61,070 nt of DNA, from NCBI RefSeq assembly GCF_001953305.1, contig NZ_MTFE01000010.1:4407387-4468456 (forward strand), in the 5' to 3' direction. The position numbers were made by a program, and so were the translations under genes. The notes under the pieces are model-generated. The model did not search any database. It saw nothing but the letters and a program-made list of their open reading frames with translations, and was not told the origin of the DNA. Shown here piece by piece: positions 33,801 through 42,471 of the stretch; the stretch's first letter is position 1; every line of letters starts with the position of its first letter. The stretch comes from Cnuella takakiae. GTDB taxonomy: Bacteria > Bacteroidota > Bacteroidia > Chitinophagales > Chitinophagaceae.

Positions 33801-35993
33801 CTAAATTTTCACCCGCACCGATACCACCACATTGCGGCCGGGCGCCGAAAAGCCTGATGCAAATACCCGGTAGTTGCGGTCGAGGATATTCTCCACACCC
33901 GCCTGCAGGGTAACAAATGAAACAGGCGACCAGCTGGCATTCAGGTTGAGGGTATACCACGAGGGCATGCCCTCAGGGGTAGCGTATTGCTGGTTGTCTT
34001 CACCCGAGCTGTTGTAGTCCCTGATCTTTTTCCAGCCATTGTACAGGGCAAAGGCTTCTGCCTTCCATTTGGCAGCAGCATAGCGGATGCTGGTGCGGCC
34101 ATATACCGGCGGAATATGGTCGAGGGGCGTTTCCGATTTGCCGGGCTGCTGCAACCTGCCGTAGGTATAGGTGAGCGTAGAGAAGAACGATAGCGCCTGT
34201 GTGAAATCGGCGGTAACGCTTGCCTGTGCACCGTATAGGTAGGCCTTGTTCACGTTCTGGTTGGCAAATACCGGCACCAAAGCACCATTGTACTGAACCT
34301 GCGACTGGCCGTTGAGGCTAAAAGGCGCCAGGGCAATGGCATTGCGGAACCAGGTATAAAAACCATTGGCTTCAATTTTCACCGCCGATCCCAGCTGCTG
34401 GGCAAAGCCCAGGTCAGCAGTATAGGTGTACTCCGGATCGATATCCTTATTGGGAACGATCAGCTGGTTGTTGCCCGATTCAAAGATCCGCACCAGGTCG
34501 TCCACATTGGGCGAGCGGAAACCGGAAGCAAGGCTTGCCGTAATGCGGCTGCCCGCACGGGGCGTGTACGCCGCGCCGATATTGCCCGTCAGCGCCAGGT
34601 TGTCCTGCTCAATGCTGTTAAACGGCAGGTTGAAAAAGGAGTTATCGTTGATTTGGCTGCGCAGCGAAACTGCCTGCAGGCGCAGGCCATCATTGATCAC
34701 CCATTTGCCGCCACCCAGCTTCCAGAGGTGCTGGGCATAGGCCCCGTAGTAGTTCATGGTATTTTGACCATCGGGGTAGCGAGCGTCCAGTTTGGTACGC
34801 ACGCCGGTAGCGATGTCTGTGCGGTTGGCTTTCGAGTTCACGCCATTCAGCTGGGCATCCAGACCAAGGGTCAGTTCGTGCTGTTGCCAGAACTTCTTAC
34901 CATCCAAAGTAAAATTGCCGACGTTCACTTCCTCCAGGCGATTGTCGAGGTTATTGCTGCGGTAAGCCCGCTGGTGCCGGCTTTCTTCAATGTGCTGGTA
35001 CGATGCATTCAACCGCAGGTTGTCGAAGAAGCCCAGTTTGGCCACATTCAGCTCGTAAGCGGCCAGCCCACGTTCCTGGGGACCGTAGTACCACTGAGCC
35101 CAGCGGAGGGCGCCGTTGCGCACATCCTGCAGGCGGTCGTACCGGGGAATATCGGTACTCGAGGACCATTGCAGGTTGAGGGTGTGATTCACCCTTTCGC
35201 TGGGACGGAACAACAGCTTTTGCATCAGGTCCCACTGCCGGTAGGCAGAGTTGCGCTGGATGCGGTCGTCGGAATTTTTTACAATGGAATCAATACCGCC
35301 GATGCGGGTAATATACTGGCTGCGGCGCCCAAAGTTGGGGTACTTGTCGGGGTAGTGGTCGCCCATGCGCAGGTCGCCAAAGTCGGAAACCGTGTACGAC
35401 TGCAGCCAGGCCCACTTGCGGCCGCCTACGTTGAAGTCGGTATGCACCGTGCGTTCGTTGGCCGCGCTGCCATAGCGTATCAGGGTATTGGCATTAAAAC
35501 TGGTCTTACCACTAACCGACAATTGCGGCTGGCGGGTACGCATCAGCACGGCGCCACCCAAGGCATCGCTGCCATAGAGGGTGGATGCAGGCCCATACAG
35601 CACTTCCACGCGGTCCAGCATATTCTGGTCTACGGTAATCAGGTACTGGTGGTGGCCAGCGCGGTAAATGGCATTGTTCATCCGGATGCCATCCACCACC
35701 AGCAGGATGCGGCTTGCTTCAAAGCCCCGGAGTACCGGCGAGCCGCCACCCATCTGGCTTTTTTGCACAAATACCTGCCCGCTGTTTTGCAGCAGTTCGG
35801 CCATGGTAGGCGCATTCACTTCGGCGATGCGCTGTGCGGTAATGAGGTCAACTTTTTGTACGATGTATTTTTTACGTTCTGCAAATTTGTTGCTGTACAG
35901 TACCACCTCGTCCATGTTTCGGGTGGTATCGTTTTGGGCATAGGTATCCTGTAAAAGGCCCAGCGCAAGGCATAAGCCAGCTATGTATTTCAT
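33801..35993 (-). CDS. TonB-dependent outer-membrane receptor
   Basis: A 730-residue receptor: signal peptide (MKYIAGLCLALGLLQDTYAQ), a TonB-box-like NMDEVVLYSNKF, a plug domain (about 40-150; VLRGFEASRILLVVDGIRMNNA and VEVLYGPASTLYGSDALGGAV) and a 22-strand-type barrel ending in RNVVVSVRVKI. The plug resembles haemoglobin/haem and vitamin or metal receptors. Convergent placement with the MbnP/MbnH-like pair hints at a metal substrate, possibly copper; this is inference. I chose the ATG at 35993 because it starts a proper signal peptide. Confidence 0.92.
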   Translation of the reverse strand: MKYIAGLCLALGLLQDTYAQNDTTRNMDEVVLYSNKFAERKKYIVQKVDLITAQRIAEVNAPTMAELLQNSGQVFVQKSQMGGGSPVLRGFEASRILLVVDGIRMNNAIYRAGHHQYLITVDQNMLDRVEVLYGPASTLYGSDALGGAVLMRTRQPQLSVSGKTSFNANTLIRYGSAANERTVHTDFNVGGRKWAWLQSYTVSDFGDLRMGDHYPDKYPNFGRRSQYITRIGGIDSIVKNSDDRIQRNSAYRQWDLMQKLLFRPSERVNHTLNLQWSSSTDIPRYDRLQDVRNGALRWAQWYYGPQERGLAAYELNVAKLGFFDNLRLNASYQHIEESRHQRAYRSNNLDNRLEEVNVGNFTLDGKKFWQQHELTLGLDAQLNGVNSKANRTDIATGVRTKLDARYPDGQNTMNYYGAYAQHLWKLGGGKWVINDGLRLQAVSLRSQINDNSFFNLPFNSIEQDNLALTGNIGAAYTPRAGSRITASLASGFRSPNVDDLVRIFESGNNQLIVPNKDIDPEYTYTADLGFAQQLGSAVKIEANGFYTWFRNAIALAPFSLNGQSQVQYNGALVPVFANQNVNKAYLYGAQASVTADFTQALSFFSTLTYTYGRLQQPGKSETPLDHIPPVYGRTSIRYAAAKWKAEAFALYNGWKKIRDYNSSGEDNQQYATPEGMPSWYTLNLNASWSPVSFVTLQAGVENILDRNYRVFASGFSAPGRNVVVSVRVKI

Positions 35994-36094
35994 ATAAATT
36001 GAAACAATAAAGTAAAGGCTGCACTGCACCAATGGCAGCATAGCCAAAAAAGGGCAATGGTCTCCCGCATGTGGGAAAAGAACAACAGAAAGAC

Positions 36095-36595
36095 TTAGCA
36101 GGAACCAGTATTGCGTGGAGGAGCCAACAGCACTTTTGGGGGCGGCGTAGGTAAAACGTCAGTCTTGGCGCCTTGCCAACAAAGGGGTATGGAAGGAGCA
36201 CTTAAATGGAACCGGATCCATGCAATGGGCAGCAACATCTGTAACAGCAATACCAGCTGGTAACCATTTGCCCGGCTGTGGCGCAGGGCATGTTTCAGCA
36301 GTTGCCAGACAGCTGTTTCGGTGTCGTCGTAATGACCTTGCAGCACCAACTTGCTGCCTGCTTCCTTTATGCTGCGCACATCAAAATAGCGCCCCCCGAT
36401 TTGTAGTTCGCGGCCTTCTTCTTCCCACACAATGCTTGCCTTGTCCACAAGGATGGTTGTGGCCGTTTGGGGCGCCAGCCTTTGCTCCCAACTCTGTTTC
36501 AACAGCAGCTGCGCCAGCTGGAGGCTACCCACCAGCACCAGCGGCAATAGTATCAACACAGCCCAGGCAAAAGGAAGAAAGATTTTGTTGCGCAA
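36095..36595 (-). CDS. Membrane hypothetical protein upstream of the TonB receptor
   Basis: A 166-residue protein with an N-terminal transmembrane segment (FLPFAWAVLILLPLVLVGSLQLAQLLL) and a second hydrophobic stretch near residues 110-125 (YQLVLLLQMLLPIAWI), with a Pro-rich tail ending in Cys. The start is TTG at 36595. It is on the same strand as the TonB receptor, about 100 bases upstream, so it may be cotranscribed and serve in the same uptake process. I recognise no family. Small ExbB/TonB-like motifs are absent. Confidence 0.65.
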   Translation of the reverse strand: MRNKIFLPFAWAVLILLPLVLVGSLQLAQLLLKQSWEQRLAPQTATTILVDKASIVWEEEGRELQIGGRYFDVRSIKEAGSKLVLQGHYDDTETAVWQLLKHALRHSRANGYQLVLLLQMLLPIAWIRFHLSAPSIPLCWQGAKTDVLPTPPPKVLLAPPRNTGSC

Positions 36596-36609
36596 AATGA
36601 AATAAAAAT

Positions 36610-36627
36610 GGCCCTAAAGTTAGGGCC
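36610..36627. terminator. Short hairpin between gpmI and the membrane protein gene
   Basis: GGCCCTAA pairs with TTAGGGCC around a 2-4 base loop. It is probably secondary to the larger hairpin that follows. Confidence 0.4.
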
Positions 36628-36640
36628 GCTGCAAATGCAA

Positions 36641-36682
36641 AACCCAATAATTACCAGGCCTTTGCAGGGTAATTATTGGGTT
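36641..36682 (-). terminator. Terminator of gpmI
   Basis: A 15-bp perfect stem (AACCCAATAATTACC/GGTAATTATTGGGTT) lies 16 bases past the gpmI stop. Confidence 0.65.
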
Positions 36683-36697
36683 TGCAGCAAATGATGC

Positions 36698-38221
36698 TTA
36701 AACCAGGATATTCCCGGTCATATCGATGGGTACGGGCACGCCCATCATGGTGAGGATGGTGGGCGCCACATCACCCAGCTTACCGGGTTTCACTTCCCCT
36801 TTCCACTCCTTATCGATAATGAAAAGCGGTACCAGGTTGAGGGTATGCGCCGTGTTGGGCGATCCGTCGCCGTTGATCATAAAATCGGCATTGCCATGGT
36901 CGGCGGTAAGGAAAACGGTGTAGCCGTTGGCAAGGGCGGCGGTCACCACTCTTTCCACGCATTTGTCTACTGTTTCAACAGCTTTGATGGCAGCAGAAAA
37001 CACGCCGGTATGACCCACCATATCAGCATTGGCATAGTTGAGGCATACAAAGTCGGGATTGCCGGCTTCAATTTCCGGAACAATGGCATTGGTGAGCTCA
37101 ATGGCGCTCATCTCGGGTTGCAGGTCATAGGTAGCTACCTTGGGCGAGGGCACCAAGATACGGCTTTCGCCAGCAAATTTCTCTTCGCGGCCACCACTGA
37201 AGAAGAAAGTAACGTGGGGGTACTTCTCCGTTTCGGCAATACGGATTTGCTTTTTGCCTGCATTGTCCAGCACTTCGCCCAGCGTGTTGGTGAGGTTATC
37301 ATTCTGGAAAATGATGTGCACGTTTGCAAAAGTGGAGTCGTACTCGGTGATGGTGGTGAAATACACGTCATTGAGCTTCTGCATGCCAAATTCGGGCATA
37401 TCGGCCTGCGACAGCACTTTTACAATTTCACGGCAGCGGTCGGTGCGGAAGTTGAAGCACAACACAGCATCGCCATCCTTGATGGTAGCCACGGGCTGAA
37501 CGCCTTCCTGGATCACTGTTGGTTTGATAAACTCGTCGCTTACGCCTTCGGCATAAGCCTGCTCCACGGCCTGGATGGCGGTGGAAGCCACCTGTCCCTC
37601 GGCTTTTACCAGGGCATTATAGGCCAGGGCTACCCGTTCCCAGCGGTTGTCGCGGTCCATGGCATAATAGCGACCGCTAACGGTTGCGATCTTACCAATG
37701 GATTTGTTGATATGGTTTTGCAGCTCGGTGATAAAGCCCAGCCCGCTTTTGGGATCGGTATCGCGGCCATCGGTAAAGGCATGTACATACACTTCGGTAA
37801 GACCCGCAGCTTTGCAGATATCCAGGATGGCTTTGAGGTGGTTGATATGCGAATGCACACCGCCATCGCTCACCAGGCCTACCAGGTGGAGGGCTTTCCT
37901 GTTTTCCCGGGCATAAGCCATGGTATCAATCAGGGTGGCATTGTTTGCCAGCAATCCTTCGCGGATGGCAACATTGATGCGCTGCAGCTCCTGGTACACC
38001 ACGCGACCCGCGCCCAGGTTGAGGTGGCCCACTTCGGAGTTGCCCATCTGGCCTTCGGGAAGGCCTACGGCTTCGCCACAGGTGGTGAGGGTAGTATGCG
38101 GAAATTTGTTGTACAGCGAGGATACAAAAGGCACGTTGGCATTCTGGATGGCGTCGGCATTTTTGATCTGGCCAAGGCCCCAGCCGTCCATGATGACGAG
38201 GATTACTTTGCGTTGTTGCAT
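36698..38221 (-). CDS. gpmI: 2,3-bisphosphoglycerate-independent phosphoglycerate mutase
   Basis: A 507-residue Mn2+-dependent glycolytic enzyme that interconverts 3- and 2-phosphoglycerate through a phosphoserine intermediate. The catalytic Ser62 sits in GNSEVGHLNLGAG. Metal-site motifs LVIMDGWGLG (start), DGRDTDP and TADHGNAD are present, as is the length typical of iPGM. It has a TAGATTTG -7 box 27-34 bases upstream. Confidence 0.97.
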   Translation of the reverse strand: MQQRKVILVIMDGWGLGQIKNADAIQNANVPFVSSLYNKFPHTTLTTCGEAVGLPEGQMGNSEVGHLNLGAGRVVYQELQRINVAIREGLLANNATLIDTMAYARENRKALHLVGLVSDGGVHSHINHLKAILDICKAAGLTEVYVHAFTDGRDTDPKSGLGFITELQNHINKSIGKIATVSGRYYAMDRDNRWERVALAYNALVKAEGQVASTAIQAVEQAYAEGVSDEFIKPTVIQEGVQPVATIKDGDAVLCFNFRTDRCREIVKVLSQADMPEFGMQKLNDVYFTTITEYDSTFANVHIIFQNDNLTNTLGEVLDNAGKKQIRIAETEKYPHVTFFFSGGREEKFAGESRILVPSPKVATYDLQPEMSAIELTNAIVPEIEAGNPDFVCLNYANADMVGHTGVFSAAIKAVETVDKCVERVVTAALANGYTVFLTADHGNADFMINGDGSPNTAHTLNLVPLFIIDKEWKGEVKPGKLGDVAPTILTMMGVPVPIDMTGNILV

Positions 38222-38247
38222 TACGGTTATTAATTGATGATCGGGTA

Positions 38248-38255
38248 CAAATCTA
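38248..38255 (-). promoter_or_regulatory. Bacteroidota -7 box of gpmI
   Basis: TAGATTTG on the minus strand fits TAnnTTTG exactly, about 30 bases before the ATG. No clear -33 element is seen. Confidence 0.45.
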
Positions 38256-38346
38256 TGAAAACGTGAAGGTTTTGTTTATTTTGCCTTTGTAGTTATGGTA
38301 CAGGTGCAATGGCATATTTTTAGACCTTAAGGCGCAAAATCCCTAT

Positions 38347-38730
38347 ATGAAACAAATTGTACTCTTAATAACCCTTGCCTCTACCCTTATTGCTGCCTCA
38401 GCCTTCAAGGCTTTAAGCATCGATAGTGTAATCAGCGCCCTGCGCACCGGCAATGCCACAGAGCTTGCCCGTCACATGGACGAAACCGTTGACCTTTCCC
38501 TCCCCGACCGTTCAGATAACTATAGCAAGGCACAAGCCGTGCTGATCCTGAAAGACTTTTTCACCCGCAATGGCGTGAATGGTTTTGATGTAAAACACAA
38601 AGGGGAAAACGGTGGCAACCAGTTCTGTATCGGCTTCCTGCAAACAAAGGCCGGCCAGTACCGTACTACGGTATTTATGAAAGCCGAAGGCGGAAAGCAT
38701 TTGATTAAAGAAATCAGGTTCCAACCCTAA
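38347..38730 (+). CDS. DUF4783 domain-containing exported protein
   Basis: A 127-residue protein with a signal peptide (MKQIVLLITLASTLIAASAF) and a DUF4783/NTF2-like domain: SVISALRTGNATELARHMDETVDLSLPD, YSKAQAVLILKDFFTRNG, and the C-terminal IKEIRFQ. The family is Bacteroidota-specific, of unknown function, and often found just upstream of nadC, as here. A family-3 repeat arm begins 4 bases after the stop. Confidence 0.88.
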   Translation: MKQIVLLITLASTLIAASAFKALSIDSVISALRTGNATELARHMDETVDLSLPDRSDNYSKAQAVLILKDFFTRNGVNGFDVKHKGENGGNQFCIGFLQTKAGQYRTTVFMKAEGGKHLIKEIRFQP

Positions 38731-38734
38731 CCGG

Positions 38735-38990
38735 AACCGCAGATGATTATGATTTAGGAAGGGTTTGTATGATTGGAGCCCGAAAGATGTAAATGTCTTA
38801 CTTGGTTGTAAGACTTTTTTTTGGCCCTGTACAACTGCAGTATGCATTTTTTGTATTGCCTGAAGCCCTTTGCACCGTGTTTATACCATGCAAACTATCG
38901 CCTGATTTCTTGTGATCGAGGTTTTGCCAAAACTGTAACCTCTTCGAACTTCTGCATAGCAATCATTTAAAGTCATACAAATCTGCGGTT
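38735..38990. repeat. Family-3 inverted-arm element between DUF4783 gene and nadC
   Basis: The left arm (38735-38774, AACCGCAGATGATTATGATT) and inverted right arm (38953-38990, ending CAAATCTGCGGTT) are about 256 bases apart end to end. Confidence 0.7.
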
Positions 38991-39065
38991 TGCCTTTCCT
39001 TTGTAATCGACGGCCATTATTTGCAGGAAAGAAGAATAGCCAGTTGGCAAGCTCTTTGGCCTTCA

Positions 39066-39104
39066 CTCCTACAAATCATTAAATAATCATAGTAATCTGC
39101 GGTT
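39066..39104. repeat. Extra family-3 arm abutting the nadC start codon
   Basis: A third arm, in the orientation of the previous right arm, ends AATCTGCGGTT only two bases before the nadC ATG. It therefore occupies the whole ribosome-binding region. Confidence 0.7.
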
Positions 39105-39106
39105 CC

Positions 39107-39967
39107 ATGCGTGATTTTGACGAACAACTCCGCCGCCTGGTAGATGCGGCCATTCTGGAAGATGTAGGCGATGGCGATCATTCTACCCTGTGCTGTATCC
39201 CGGCAGGTGCCAGAGGCAAGGCAGTATTAAAAATTAAACAGGATGGCGTGCTGGCTGGTGTGGATGTAGCCGAAAAAATTCTGCGCTATAAAGTGCCTTC
39301 GGTTGTTTTTGAAAACCATAAAAGTGATGGGGATGCCATGCAGGCTGGAGAAACGGCATTTCAACTGGAAGCGCCCATACATGCCATTCTGCAACTGGAG
39401 AGGCTGGTGCTGAATATCATGCAGCGCATGAGCGGTATTGCTACTCTTACCCGCACCTATACCGATAAACTCCAGGGCTACCCAACCAAACTCCTCGATA
39501 CCCGCAAGACCACCCCCAATTTCCGTTTGCTTGAAAAAGAAGCCGTACGCATTGGTGGCGGTGTCAACCATCGCTTCGGGCTTTTTGATATGATCATGCT
39601 CAAAGACAATCATATTGATTATGCCGGCGGACTGGAAGCAGCCATTGACAGAGCGCACGATTATGTGACCCGCAATCATCCGCACCTGAAAATAGAAGTG
39701 GAAACACGCAGCCTAGCAGATGTGCAAAAAGTAGTAGCCATTGGCAAAGGCAAGGTGCTGCGCATCATGCTCGACAACTTCAGCCCTGAACAAATCAGGG
39801 AAGCACTTACCTACATTGGTACGGACTTCGAAACTGAAGCAAGCGGCGGCATCAACCTGGATACCATTGAAGCTTATGCCGCAACAGGAGTTACCTATGT
39901 TTCTGTTGGCGGGCTAATCCATCAGGCCCGCAGTTTGGACCTGAGCCTGAAGGCCGTGATTATTTAG
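39107..39967 (+). CDS. nadC: Nicotinate-nucleotide pyrophosphorylase (carboxylating)
   Basis: A 286-residue quinolinate phosphoribosyltransferase, converting quinolinate and PRPP to nicotinate mononucleotide in de novo NAD synthesis. Family features are ILEDVGDGDHSTLCCIP, NIMQRMSGIATLT, the phosphate-binding LDTRKTTPNFRLLEKEAVRIGGG, and the C-terminal EASGGINLDTIEAYAATGVTYVSVGGLIH. nadE lies 4.3 kb away; nadA and nadB are not in the window. The 39-base repeat arm immediately upstream leaves no room for a classical Shine-Dalgarno site. Confidence 0.96.
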   Translation: MRDFDEQLRRLVDAAILEDVGDGDHSTLCCIPAGARGKAVLKIKQDGVLAGVDVAEKILRYKVPSVVFENHKSDGDAMQAGETAFQLEAPIHAILQLERLVLNIMQRMSGIATLTRTYTDKLQGYPTKLLDTRKTTPNFRLLEKEAVRIGGGVNHRFGLFDMIMLKDNHIDYAGGLEAAIDRAHDYVTRNHPHLKIEVETRSLADVQKVVAIGKGKVLRIMLDNFSPEQIREALTYIGTDFETEASGGINLDTIEAYAATGVTYVSVGGLIHQARSLDLSLKAVII

Positions 39968-40125
39968 GGATTTCGGAGGTGGGATTTGGGATTTCGGCAG
40001 CTCGATTCTATGGCAGGATTCCGGTGTAAAATGTTGCTGTGGCATTCAAAATATTTGCGCCTTTGCTCCTCCGCGTCTTTGCGAGCAACCAAACTGCCGA
40101 AATCCCACATCCGAAATCTATTATC
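39966..40125. repeat. Inverted GGGATTTCGG repeat around a TTTGCGCCTTTGC repeat
   Basis: GGGATTTCGGAGGTGGGATT and GGGATTTCGGCAG (39967-39999) are mirrored by CTGCCGAAATCCCACATCCG (about 40097-40122). A TTTGCGCCTTTGCTCCTCCG motif lies in the centre (40056-40085). The left arm starts with the nadC stop. Confidence 0.65.
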
Positions 40126-40154
40126 CCCATCTTTGCACCTTAATTGCATTTTTC

Positions 40155-40502
40155 GTGAGCAAGAAAAACAAAGGCGACCGAAACGGTTTTGTATACAGCA
40201 CTGATCCCAACTTCAGGTTTGAATCGGATGATGATGGCCCACAGGAAACCCTGCTTCCTGCACAGCAAAAGCTGCGGGTATGGCTGGAAACAAAACAACG
40301 GGGCGGCAAGGCTGCTACCATCGTAAAAGGCTTTGTGGGCCAGGATGAGGACCTGGAAGACCTGGGAAAAAAACTCAAAGGCTTCTGCGGTACCGGTGGT
40401 TCGGTAAAAGATGGCGAGGTGATCATCCAGGGCGACCAGCGCGACAAGGTGCTGCAATGGCTGCAGAAGAGTGGTTATACACAGGCAAAAAGAGCAGGCT
40501 GA
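40155..40502 (+). CDS. SUI1/eIF1-like translation factor (YciH type)
   Basis: A 115-residue protein with the eIF1/SUI1 fold: RGGKAATIVKGFVGQDEDLEDLGKKLKGFCGTGGSVKDGEVIIQGDQRDKVLQWLQKSGY, complete with the conserved Gly-rich loop. Bacterial YciH binds the small ribosomal subunit and affects initiation fidelity. The start is GTG at 40155 (a CATCTTTG box precedes it). Its stop overlaps the next gene's start (TGATG), so the two are coupled. Confidence 0.92.
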   Translation: MSKKNKGDRNGFVYSTDPNFRFESDDDGPQETLLPAQQKLRVWLETKQRGGKAATIVKGFVGQDEDLEDLGKKLKGFCGTGGSVKDGEVIIQGDQRDKVLQWLQKSGYTQAKRAG

Positions 40503-40696
40503 TGCTGCCCATCCTGATTGGCACCGCAGCCACCAGCGGACTCCTCAGCATTGTATTTTTCATATTGTATGTGCGTGCCCGCATGAAAGAGCAACCCGAA
40601 GAGGAGTTTTACCAGCGGGTACATTTCCTTTCGCTTTTTATACTATTTGCATTGGGTATCGTGATCATGTTTTATATGTCGGCAACCTTTGATTAA
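40502..40696 (+). CDS. Small two-TM membrane protein
   Basis: A 64-residue protein with two transmembrane helices (LPILIGTAATSGLLSIVFFILYV and FLSLFILFALGIVIMFYM) joined by a charged loop (RARMKEQPEEEFYQRV). Its ATG overlaps the SUI1 TGA (TGATG), which I take as the start in preference to an ATG 45 bases earlier inside the SUI1 frame. No family recognised. It is probably real because of the coupling and the clean terminator right after it. Confidence 0.65.
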   Translation: MLPILIGTAATSGLLSIVFFILYVRARMKEQPEEEFYQRVHFLSLFILFALGIVIMFYMSATFD

Positions 40697-40697
40697 T

Positions 40698-40765
40698 GGA
40701 TGCAAAACCGATGAAACGGTTTTGCATCCATTTCACCATCTCTCCCACGGTTAAAACCGTGGGCT
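40698..40765. repeat. Family-2 element (two hairpins) after the small membrane gene
   Basis: Hairpin 1 has a 14-bp stem TGGATGCAAAACCG/CGGTTTTGCATCCA; hairpin 2 is CCCACGGTTAAAACCGTGGG (40744-40763). The spacer (CATCCATTTCA) resembles that of the copy at 56420. Hairpin 1 can act as the terminator. Confidence 0.75.
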
Positions 40766-40835
40766 TGAAAAATGCATAAACCTATTATGGATTGCAGGCG
40801 GTGATTATTTGAGTTGCAAGGAATCTTAATAAAGA

Positions 40836-40864
40836 AAAAGGAAGTGCACAAAGCACTTCCTTTT
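40836..40864 (-). terminator. Terminator of icd
   Basis: A 12-bp stem AAAAGGAAGTGC/GCACTTCCTTTT has a 5-base loop; on the minus strand it is followed by CTTTATT. It lies 44 bases past the stop. Confidence 0.7.
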
Positions 40865-40907
40865 ATATAATGGGCTATCTATCTATAAACTCCAAACCCC
40901 TAACCAC

Positions 40908-42359
40908 TTACTGGCCTTGTGCGAGGCTATAGCTACGCTTGTCGCCCCACATGTTCAGCACTTCGGTAGAACATACCTTGAACTCGGTAGCTACGCGGCG
41001 GTACAATTCAATGATATCGGTTTGGGTTACCGCCATATCGTTGGTCGTTTCAAAACGGCAACGGTACTGGTTTACCAGGTTGGTAAACACCGAACCCTTG
41101 GGCCAAACCTGTGTGCCGCGGTTGGAAATGGTTACCAGTTTAAACAGGTCGCCGGTTTGCCGCAGTGCTCTTTCCGCAACAGCGTTGGGCTGTTCCGAGC
41201 TTTCAACAAAGAGGTCAACACCAACGATCTTTTCCTCTTCCTGCTCCTTGCTTACCAGCATGGGGTTTTTGTCCAGGTGGCAAACGGCAGAAGTATAAGG
41301 CGTATTCTCGCTGGTAGCTTTAGCACCTACTTCGGGTTGCTTGCCAAAGTTGGCAATGATTGCTTCTGCAAATTCAGTGGTGTTCAGTGCAGGTTTGCTG
41401 CGGTCGCCAAAGTCGCCGGTGCGGGTACCCTGCTCAAGGGTATAAAGCAATGCATTTTCAATCACGGCTGCGTTCTCAGTAAAGCCCAGGTGGCGCAACA
41501 TGCCCAAACCACTCAGCAGCAAAGCCGTTGGGTTGGCGATATTTTTACCGGCAATATCCGGCGCGGTGCCGTGTACGGCTTCAAAAATGGAAATATGGTC
41601 GCCGATATTGGCGGAGGGCGCAAAGCCCAAACCACCTACCAGTCCTGCGCATAGGTCGGACACGATATCGCCCTGCAGGTTGGTGAGCACAACCACATCG
41701 AACACATCGGGGCGGATAACCAGCTGCATGGCAAGATCATCCACAATTTTATCATCGGCATTCAGCTCGGGGTATTCTTTTGCGATCTCATAAAACACCT
41801 CCAGGAAGAGGCCATCGGTAAGTTTCATGATATTGGCCTTGTGTCCGCAGGTGATGCGGCGGGCACCTTTCTGGCGGGCCATTTCAAAGGCATAGCGGAT
41901 CACCTGGGCAGAGCCGGGACGGGTGATAAAGCGGCGGCTGAGGGCCACATCGTGGGTAAGCATGTGCTCAATACCACCATAAGTGTCCTCAATGTTTTCG
42001 CGTACAATGGTTACGTCGATTTTGATACCTGCCTTGCTGAAAACCGTGTCCACGCCATGAAGTGTCTGAAAGACGCGTTTATTGGCGTAAGTATTCCAGG
42101 TTTTGCGGGCCGTAACGTTAACGCTTTTAACACCCTTGCCTTTGGGGGTTTCCATGGGGCCTTTGAACAGGATTCCCAATTCCTCAATAGTTTGCTGTGC
42201 TTGCGGGGTCATACCGTTTGAGTATCCCTTATCGAAAACCCATTTCCCCATTTCTACAAAATCATATTGCAGTCCTACTCCATTGGCATCGAATATCTTA
42301 AGTACCGCATCCATTATCTCCGGTCCTATTCCATCGCCTTTTGCTACCGCTATTTTCAT
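40908..42359 (-). CDS. icd: NADP-dependent isocitrate dehydrogenase
   Basis: A 483-residue isocitrate/isopropylmalate dehydrogenase family enzyme (isocitrate to 2-oxoglutarate in the TCA cycle). Seen: MKIAVAKGDGIGPEIMDAVL, VTIVRENIEDTYGGIEH, metal-site LTNLQGDIVSDLCAGLVGGLG, cofactor-site EAVHGTAPDIAGKNIANPTA, and the roughly 140-residue C-terminal extension common to the Bacteroidota/Rickettsia-type enzymes. I chose the ATG at 42359; the 33 codons upstream in the long frame include the promoter. Confidence 0.93.
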   Translation of the reverse strand: MKIAVAKGDGIGPEIMDAVLKIFDANGVGLQYDFVEMGKWVFDKGYSNGMTPQAQQTIEELGILFKGPMETPKGKGVKSVNVTARKTWNTYANKRVFQTLHGVDTVFSKAGIKIDVTIVRENIEDTYGGIEHMLTHDVALSRRFITRPGSAQVIRYAFEMARQKGARRITCGHKANIMKLTDGLFLEVFYEIAKEYPELNADDKIVDDLAMQLVIRPDVFDVVVLTNLQGDIVSDLCAGLVGGLGFAPSANIGDHISIFEAVHGTAPDIAGKNIANPTALLLSGLGMLRHLGFTENAAVIENALLYTLEQGTRTGDFGDRSKPALNTTEFAEAIIANFGKQPEVGAKATSENTPYTSAVCHLDKNPMLVSKEQEEEKIVGVDLFVESSEQPNAVAERALRQTGDLFKLVTISNRGTQVWPKGSVFTNLVNQYRCRFETTNDMAVTQTDIIELYRRVATEFKVCSTEVLNMWGDKRSYSLAQGQ

Positions 42360-42382
42360 AATTGGTATAGTTTTTTGCTTGT

Positions 42383-42390
42383 CAAAAATA
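42383..42390 (-). promoter_or_regulatory. Bacteroidota -7 box of icd
   Basis: TATTTTTG on the minus strand fits TAnnTTTG exactly, about 25 bases before the icd ATG. This supports the start chosen at 42359. Confidence 0.5.
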
Positions 42391-42471
42391 GGTTGGTTGT
42401 AGATGCGATGCACGAAATGAAAAACCTTTCTACAAGCAAACCGCATATTTTTACCCATAAAGGAATGTGTT

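Noticed and set aside
36845-38233. 462-codon plus-strand ORF opposite gpmI
   Set aside because: It is a shadow of gpmI, whose catalytic motifs are intact on the minus strand.
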